Assembly: GCA_900545285.1 (NCBI GenBank)
Contig: UQYK01000037.1
Coordinates: 1-19,545 of the forward strand
Direction: 5' to 3'
Length of the DNA: 19,545 nt
DNA from: an uncultured Ruminococcus sp.
GTDB lineage: Bacteria; Bacillota; Clostridia; Oscillospirales; Ruminococcaceae
The notes below the pieces were generated by a model. It was not told the DNA's origin. It did not search any database and was given only the letters and a program-made list of their open reading frames with translations. Numbering within the stretch: position 1 is the stretch's first letter; each line of letters opens with the position of its first letter. A program made the position numbers and the translations under genes. Shown piece after piece: positions 15,390 to 19,545 of this stretch.

Positions 15390-15449
15390 CTTAGAAGGTA
15401 TTACCCGATTATTTCAGAACTGGATTTTTTAAATCTCAGAGGGATGCGC

Positions 15450-17171
15450 TCAGACATCCTGCAAAGCATCGTATCCGGTTTCACCGGTACGAATCTTTAC
15501 GACATCTTCTACATCGTAAACAAAGATCTTGCCATCGCCGATCTTGCCGGTGTAGAGCACTTTCTTGACTGCGTCGATAATCTTCTGCGGCGGAATCTTT
15601 GCCACAACTGCTTCGACCTTGATTTTCTTCAGCAGCTTTGTGCCCTCTGTCCGGACACCACGGTAATAGGACTCGTTGCCCTTCTGTGAACCATAACCCA
15701 TTACATGTGTTACGGTAACACCGTTGACACCCATGGAAGACAACGTTGCCTGCAATGCGTCCAGGCGATCCGGGTTGCACATAACAACCAGCTTTGTCAT
15801 CTTTGCCTTTGCACCGTTTGCCGGCTTCATAATCATTTCCGATTCCGGAATGGTCACACCGGTTGCAGCAGCATCTGCGGCATCAGAAGCCATGGAAACT
15901 GTGGACGGCATAAAGTCTGCATAAGCAGAAGGCAGATTGTGCTCGGTTGCGTCCAGACCGAGAACTTCTTCTTCAGCAGAAACACGCAGGCCGATTGTCT
16001 TTTTGATGATGAAGAAGGTCAGCGCAATCATCACGGATGTCCATGCCAGGATGCAGACAACACCCAGTGCCTGAACACCCAGAACCGTAAAGCCACCGCC
16101 GTAGAACAAACCGTTATAAACATCATTTGCCGGAACGGAAGTCGTTGCAAACAAACCAACTGCCAGTGTGCCCCACAAGCCATTCATGCAGTGTACTGCG
16201 ACCGCACCAACCGGATCGTCTACGTGGAGAACGTGATCCAGGAACCATACACCGAAGCATACCAGCAGACCAGCAACAATACCAATGACAGCAGAACCAA
16301 AGGCATCCACAACATCACAGCCAGCAGTAATCGCAACCAGACCAGCCAGAGAAGCATTCAGGCACATGGAAACATCCGGCTTTCCATACTTGACCCAGGT
16401 AAAGATCATACAGGAAACAGTTGCCAGCGCCGGTGCAATTGTTGTGGTCAGGAAAATGGTACCCAGCTGCGGTACTGAAGTAGCAGCTGCACCATTAAAT
16501 CCATACCAGCCAAACCACAGGATAAATACGCCCAACGCACCGATGGTCAGGGAGTGCCCCGGAATGGCATTTACCTTTACCTTGCCGTCCTTTGTCTTGG
16601 TGAACTTACCAATACGCGGGCCGAGGATTGCAGCACCAATCAGTGCCGAAACACCACCAACCATATGGATGACACCGGAACCTGCGAAATCGTGGAACGG
16701 AGTAGAAAGCTGAGACAGCCAGCCGCCGCCCCATACCCAGTGGGTTTCTACCGGATAAATCAATGCTGAAATGACAGCAGAGTAAATACAATAGGAAATA
16801 AACTTTGTCCGTTCTGCCATAGCACCGGAAACAATTGTTGCCGCTGTTGCGCAGAATACCAGGTTGAATACAAAGCTGGACCAGTCAAAGTTTGCATAAT
16901 CTGAGAAGATATCAAATCCCGGCTTGCCGATAATGCCGACCACATCTTCTCCGCACAGCAAACCAAATCCGATCAGGATGAATACCACTGTACCCAGACA
17001 AAAGTCCATCAGATTTTTCATAATAATGTTGCCGGCATTCTTTGCTCTGGTAAAGCCAGCCTCAACCATTGCAAATCCGCACTGCATAAAGAATACCAAT
17101 GCCGCACCGACTAAGAACCATATTCCATACACATTATCACTGATTAAACTCAAAATTGATGTTTGATCCAT
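15450..17171 (-). CDS. amtB: Ammonium transporter with a C-terminal fused PII domain (Amt-GlnK fusion)
   Basis: Predicted 573 aa, starting at ATG 17171 with GAGAGGTG 7 nt upstream. Residues 1-~400 are an 11-TM Amt channel with family motifs: YPVETHWVWGGGWLSQL, DFAGSGVIHMVGG with D161 and pore His H169, and AVAVHCMNGLWGTLAVG with the second pore His H327. A ~55-residue flexible Ala/Ser/Met-rich linker leads to a complete PII domain at 458-573. That domain has a T-loop GYGSQKGNESYYRG with Y503 at the uridylylation position, KKIKVEAVV, and the signature TGKIGDGKIFVYDVEDVVKIRTGE. Normally GlnK is a separate protein that plugs Amt when nitrogen is plentiful; here sensor and channel are one chain. 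No stop or frameshift separates them. It stands alone between its own promoter and terminator. Confidence 0.95.
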   Translation of the reverse strand: MDQTSILSLISDNVYGIWFLVGAALVFFMQCGFAMVEAGFTRAKNAGNIIMKNLMDFCLGTVVFILIGFGLLCGEDVVGIIGKPGFDIFSDYANFDWSSFVFNLVFCATAATIVSGAMAERTKFISYCIYSAVISALIYPVETHWVWGGGWLSQLSTPFHDFAGSGVIHMVGGVSALIGAAILGPRIGKFTKTKDGKVKVNAIPGHSLTIGALGVFILWFGWYGFNGAAATSVPQLGTIFLTTTIAPALATVSCMIFTWVKYGKPDVSMCLNASLAGLVAITAGCDVVDAFGSAVIGIVAGLLVCFGVWFLDHVLHVDDPVGAVAVHCMNGLWGTLAVGLFATTSVPANDVYNGLFYGGGFTVLGVQALGVVCILAWTSVMIALTFFIIKKTIGLRVSAEEEVLGLDATEHNLPSAYADFMPSTVSMASDAADAAATGVTIPESEMIMKPANGAKAKMTKLVVMCNPDRLDALQATLSSMGVNGVTVTHVMGYGSQKGNESYYRGVRTEGTKLLKKIKVEAVVAKIPPQKIIDAVKKVLYTGKIGDGKIFVYDVEDVVKIRTGETGYDALQDV

Positions 17172-17280
17172 AATAAAGCACCTCTCCATGATGTTCTTGA
17201 AAACAGTGGTACCAGTTCTGCTTTCAGATTTTGGAATCTGTTATTACACAGATCCAAATGCGGCTTTTCTCACCGCATCA

Positions 17281-17331
17281 TAAAAAAACAGCAAAGGCAT
17301 TGTACATTTCTGCACAGCGCCTTTGCTGTTT
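17281..17331 (-). terminator. Intrinsic terminator/attenuator in the amt-PII leader
   Basis: Minus-strand AAACAGCAAAGGC (17331-17319) pairs perfectly with GCCTTTGCTGTTT (17298-17286) over 13 bp; the T-run continues to 17282. It starts about 2 nt after the predicted amt start site. It is also the only terminator after mrp. The alternative hairpin ACAGC-AAAGGC-GCTGT (17329-17314) uses the same 5' arm and would prevent termination. Confidence 0.82.
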
Positions 17332-17339
17332 GTGTTTAC

Positions 17340-17368
17340 AGTATAGCGGATTTCAATTCGTTTGTCAA
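17340..17368 (-). promoter_or_regulatory. Promoter of the amt-PII gene
   Basis: -35 TTGACA (17368-17363) perfect, 17-bp spacer, -10 TATACT (17345-17340), start near 17333. The ~160-nt leader carries the hairpin listed at 17281-17331. Confidence 0.78.
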
Positions 17369-17444
17369 GGATTTTCAGTCGATTTTCTGCACTTTCTTAT
17401 ATTTCAAGAAAAAAATGCGGTTCTGCTTTTTAAAACAGAAAAAA

Positions 17445-18278
17445 TTATCCGTTTTTCTTTTCACCAAAAGAAGCCGTCAGAATCTCTGCGGTTTTGGAGA
17501 GATACGGAACCTCTGTCTGAGCCAGTGTGCCGGCATCACAGGCAGATGCTACCTTGGGATCCAGAGGAACACGTTCCAGAACCGGTACATTGGTATCCTC
17601 TACTGCGGCATCAGAGCCGAACAGCGGAATTTCCTTTCCGCAGTCCGGGCACTTGAGAAAGCGCATGTTTTCTACCATTCCCAACACAGGAATATTCATC
17701 TTCTGTGCCATATTCACCGCTTTCTGCACAATCATGGATACCAGGGACTGAGGTGTAGAGACAATAATGATGCCATCCAGCGGCAGGCTCTGGAACACAG
17801 TCAGCGGAACATCACCTGTCCCGGGAGGCATGTCTACAAACATAAAATCTACATCGCCCCAGGAAACCTCTTCCCAGAACTGCTTTACAACACCGGAAAT
17901 AACAGGACCTCTCCAAAAAACCGGATCTGTCTCATGCTCCAGCAGCAGATTCAGAGACATTACCTTTGTACCGTCTGCTGCAAGATACGGCAGCAGATTC
18001 TGATCATCGGTCTGTGCGTGATCGTGAATTCCAAAAATCTTCGGAATTGAAGGGCCGGTGATATCTGCATCCAGAACAGCTGTTTCATATCCCAGACGGC
18101 GTGTCTGAATGGCCAGCAGGCTGGTAACCAGAGACTTTCCTACACCGCCTTTTCCGCCGACAACGCCAATTACATTCCGGACACCCCTCGTATTGTTTAA
18201 AATCCGCGGATCCTGCTCTTTTTCCTGACAGACATCGCCGGAAGCACAGGAACTGCACTGATGATTGCAATCTGACAT
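17445..18278 (-). CDS. mrp: Mrp/NBP35-family P-loop ATPase (iron-sulfur carrier)
   Basis: Predicted 277 aa, starting at ATG 18278 with AAGGAG 8 nt upstream. A deviant Walker A motif GGKGGVGKS (41-49), VLDADITGPSIPKIFG and FMFVDMPPGTGDVPLTVFQS mark the Mrp/Nbp35 group, dimeric ATPases that hold and transfer a [4Fe-4S] cluster. The C-terminal CPDC (C210, C213) is the bridging-cluster site. The N-terminus has four Cys, C4, C8, C11 and C17; the last three form the CX2CX5C of eukaryotic Nbp35, suggesting a second cluster. It has no MIP18-like N-terminal domain as in many bacterial Mrp proteins. Monocistronic by promoter and spacing. The Fe-S oxidase subunits nearby are possible clients, by inference only. 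Confidence 0.93.
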   Translation of the reverse strand: MSDCNHQCSSCASGDVCQEKEQDPRILNNTRGVRNVIGVVGGKGGVGKSLVTSLLAIQTRRLGYETAVLDADITGPSIPKIFGIHDHAQTDDQNLLPYLAADGTKVMSLNLLLEHETDPVFWRGPVISGVVKQFWEEVSWGDVDFMFVDMPPGTGDVPLTVFQSLPLDGIIIVSTPQSLVSMIVQKAVNMAQKMNIPVLGMVENMRFLKCPDCGKEIPLFGSDAAVEDTNVPVLERVPLDPKVASACDAGTLAQTEVPYLSKTAEILTASFGEKKNG

Positions 18279-18296
18279 GATAAAAACTCCTTCCAT

Positions 18297-18353
18297 TTTG
18301 AAATGCTGTTTTCAAATGTGCGGCAAGCGCAAAAACGGCCTTGCCATTTGAAA
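18297..18353 (-). other. Structured mrp leader with two mutually exclusive hairpins
   Basis: On minus RNA, segment 18353-18340 pairs with 18327-18310 (14 bp with a 4-nt bulge). Segment 18316-18310 can instead pair with 18303-18297 (7 bp, loop ACAGCA), which places a hairpin 4 nt before the ribosome site. Both use the same central arm, so only one can form at a time. No T-run follows, so any control would act on translation or stability. Confidence 0.4.
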
Positions 18354-18366
18354 CTGCAATGCATAT

Positions 18367-18395
18367 ATTATACCACCAAATCCGAAAAAGTGCAA
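18367..18395 (-). promoter_or_regulatory. Promoter of mrp
   Basis: -35 TTGCAC (18395-18390), 17-bp spacer, -10 TATAAT (18372-18367) preceded by TGG, an extended -10. Start near 18360. Confidence 0.75.
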
Positions 18396-18420
18396 GCCAA
18401 TTCCAAAAACGAAAAAATGG

Positions 18421-19182
18421 TTATGTTCCTACCAGATCTTCATTTAAGACAAGCTTTGTAGGATGGTTGGTATTGCTCCGGGTTTCAATATGAATGGTTC
18501 CATTTTCATAGGACAGTGTTCCATAACCTTTTCCATCCAGGGTATCATCACAAAACTCAAACGCAGCTGTATTTTTCACCCACTGTGCTGTAATTTGCTT
18601 TGCCGAAACCGTATCCGCAGCATAGCCACTGTCGCTGTACTGCACAATGGAAAACGTAATAGTCTGATCTGTGATAGATTCTATTGTTAAAATCGTGCCG
18701 CCAATATCTGTGTAGCCGCCATAGCCTTGAATCTGACTCCGTGTTTTCCCTGCCGTGATATAATCGCCGATGGAAAGGGCACTGGCTTCTGCTTCCGATG
18801 CTGCGGCAGTTTCAGCAGCATTTGCATTTTCCATGAAGTCCGTCGCAGAGGATGCAGCTGCATCCACGCTTACAGTTGCAGCTGCTGTTGTTGACTGCGC
18901 CGGTTCTGTCCATGTGGCGGCACTTGATTTCACAGTGTCTATCGCAGAGTCCGAAGGCAAGCTAGTTTCCGCCGGCTCCTTTCCCCAAACCAAGAGACAG
19001 AGTACAGCAATCGTCGCGCACAACAGCAGAAGCAAGCCTGCTTCCAGAAATCGATAGCGGATGTTTTTGGATTTTTTCTGCTGCATTGCCGCACTCTGTT
19101 TTGCAATCTGACTCTTCATGCAGTACGGACAAAAGCTGGAGGCGGTGTGCAGCCCTTTTCCGCAATATTTACAGTACTTCAT
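18421..19182 (-). CDS. Zinc-ribbon, single-pass membrane protein of unknown function
   Basis: Predicted 253 aa, starting at ATG 19182, which overlaps the kinase TGA by 4 bp (ATGA); AAGGAG lies about 9 nt upstream. The cytoplasmic N-terminus has a zinc ribbon with C4, C7, C18 and C21 (CKYC then CPYC). A basic stretch (KKSKNIRYR) precedes one transmembrane segment (about 45-67, LEAGLLLLLCATIAVLCLLV). Outside lies a low-complexity Ala/Ser/Thr/Glu region (~70-140) and a C-terminal domain of about 110 residues with IGDYITAGKTRSQIQGYGGY, predicted mostly beta, that I cannot assign. Coupling to a Ser/Thr kinase suggests the pair works together in envelope sensing or that the kinase acts on this protein. 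The coupling is seen; the partnership is inferred. Confidence 0.8.
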   Translation of the reverse strand: MKYCKYCGKGLHTASSFCPYCMKSQIAKQSAAMQQKKSKNIRYRFLEAGLLLLLCATIAVLCLLVWGKEPAETSLPSDSAIDTVKSSAATWTEPAQSTTAAATVSVDAAASSATDFMENANAAETAAASEAEASALSIGDYITAGKTRSQIQGYGGYTDIGGTILTIESITDQTITFSIVQYSDSGYAADTVSAKQITAQWVKNTAAFEFCDDTLDGKGYGTLSYENGTIHIETRSNTNHPTKLVLNEDLVGT

Positions 19183-19545
19183 CTTTTCAGACTCCTTTTC
19201 AAGGCTTCCGCAGTCTGAAATCGTTTGTCCGGAGAAATATGAATACACTTTGCAATCACATCTGCCAGTGCTCCGCTGTATGGAATCTTGTCAGAAGTTT
19301 CTCCGGTCAACATCACTTTCATCAATTCCCCCACCTGCTTGATATCTGTTCTTCTGTCGCTAACACCGCTGTATTGTTCTGGAGCGGCATAGCCCGCTGT
19401 CCCCAGATACTCTGTATCTCTGGGGGAATACTTCTTATAGATTCTGGCCGCATTGAAATCGATCAGCTTCAAGGTCTGTGTACCGTTTTCAATGATAGAT
19501 TTACAATATAAGTGCAACACAAAAAAAGAATGACACATAAAGCCA
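19179..19545 (-). pseudogene. C-terminal fragment of a Ser/Thr protein kinase, cut by the end repeat
   Basis: The native part runs from about 19492 to the TGA at 19179, about 104 residues. It contains the magnesium-binding LKLIDFNAARIY (DFN in place of DFG, as in many Firmicutes kinases), the activation segment GTAGYAAPEQY with the APE motif, the helix-F Asp in DRRTDIKQVGEL and the final ISPDKRFQTAEALKRSLK. Everything before the DFN motif is missing: at 19493 the sequence becomes the terminal repeat, which by chance stays open to the window edge. The break falls just after where the catalytic loop (HRDxKPxN) should be, so nucleotide-binding lobe and catalytic base are absent. If the junction is real in the genome, the kinase is dead unless another copy exists. 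If it is a contig edge in mixed strains, an intact version may exist in the population. Confidence 0.75.
19493..19545. repeat. Right copy of 53-bp terminal inverted repeat
   Basis: Exact reverse complement of 3-55. It enters the kinase gene between the expected catalytic loop and the DFN motif. Both copies present the same element end facing inward, which fits two oppositely oriented copies of one insertion element outside the window better than the two different ends of a single copy. Confidence 0.85.

Noticed and set aside
17314..17329. A full ANTAR two-hairpin antitermination motif
   Set aside because: Only one hexaloop with A1 and G4 is found per leader. The next hairpins (loops AGAAAT, GCAA or AGCA) do not fit the known pattern, so it is reported only as a possible relative.
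18400..18420. Terminator after the zinc-ribbon gene
   Set aside because: The sequence is AT-rich with T-runs on minus, but no stem of useful strength forms.
1..19545. A circular molecule in which one HTH-kinase gene is interrupted by a single element
   Set aside because: The order and strand would allow it, but the kinase N-lobe is missing and the two end repeats are identical over 53 bp, which suits two copies of the same end better than two different ends of one copy.
1..19545. tRNA, rRNA or CRISPR repeats
   Set aside because: No cloverleaf, ribosomal or regularly spaced repeat pattern was recognised on either strand.

Overview
The window looks like chromosome of a cellulosome-bearing gut Ruminococcus or close relative (Bacillota, Ruminococcaceae). 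The basis is a secreted GH9 cellulase with a Thr-rich linker and type I dockerin, strong AGGAGG-type ribosome binding sites, TTGACA/TATAAT promoters, PhoP-like 11-bp Pho boxes, a YerC (TrpR-like) regulator and Amt/PII nitrogen genes. The species is an inference. Nearly everything lies on the minus strand; only ppx is on plus.

Both ends of the window carry the same 53-bp sequence in inverted orientation (3-55 and 19493-19545). It cuts into a helix-turn-helix gene on the left and a Ser/Thr kinase gene on the right, so the window looks like a contig bounded by two copies of one end of a mobile element.

Layout. 37-617: truncated HTH gene and a C_GCAxxG_C_C redox-type protein. 709-4126: divergent ppk1 and ppx (polyphosphate synthesis and hydrolysis), whose shared intergenic region holds back-to-back arrays of Pho-box repeats. 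4133-5166: bidirectional terminator and an AraC-family regulator. 5198-7324: APC-type amino-acid permease preceded by a stand-alone PII protein. 7339-11829: five-gene operon of an ornithine cyclodeaminase-family enzyme plus a multi-subunit FAD/Fe-S amino-acid (opine, hydroxyproline or similar) dehydrogenase; four of the five genes are joined by ATGA overlaps. 12006-15141: yerC overlapping the start of the dockerin GH9 gene. 15450-17171: ammonium transporter with a PII protein fused to its C-terminus. 17445-18278: Mrp/Nbp35-type P-loop ATPase. 18421-19545: zinc-ribbon membrane protein coupled to the truncated kinase.

The centre of the window reads as a nitrogen module: uptake of an amino-acid-like compound (permease), its oxidation and cyclodeamination, ammonium uptake, and two different PII sensors. 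The most unusual signal is regulatory. At four minus-strand junctions the promoter sits upstream of an intrinsic terminator, and the terminator hairpin begins within about 10 nt of the predicted transcription start. In the three nitrogen-related cases (amt-PII, PII-permease, cyclodeaminase operon) the 5' arm of that terminator can instead form a small hairpin with a hexaloop of the form AAAGNN. This suggests a shared antitermination control. It was found by eye and needs folding and comparative tests.
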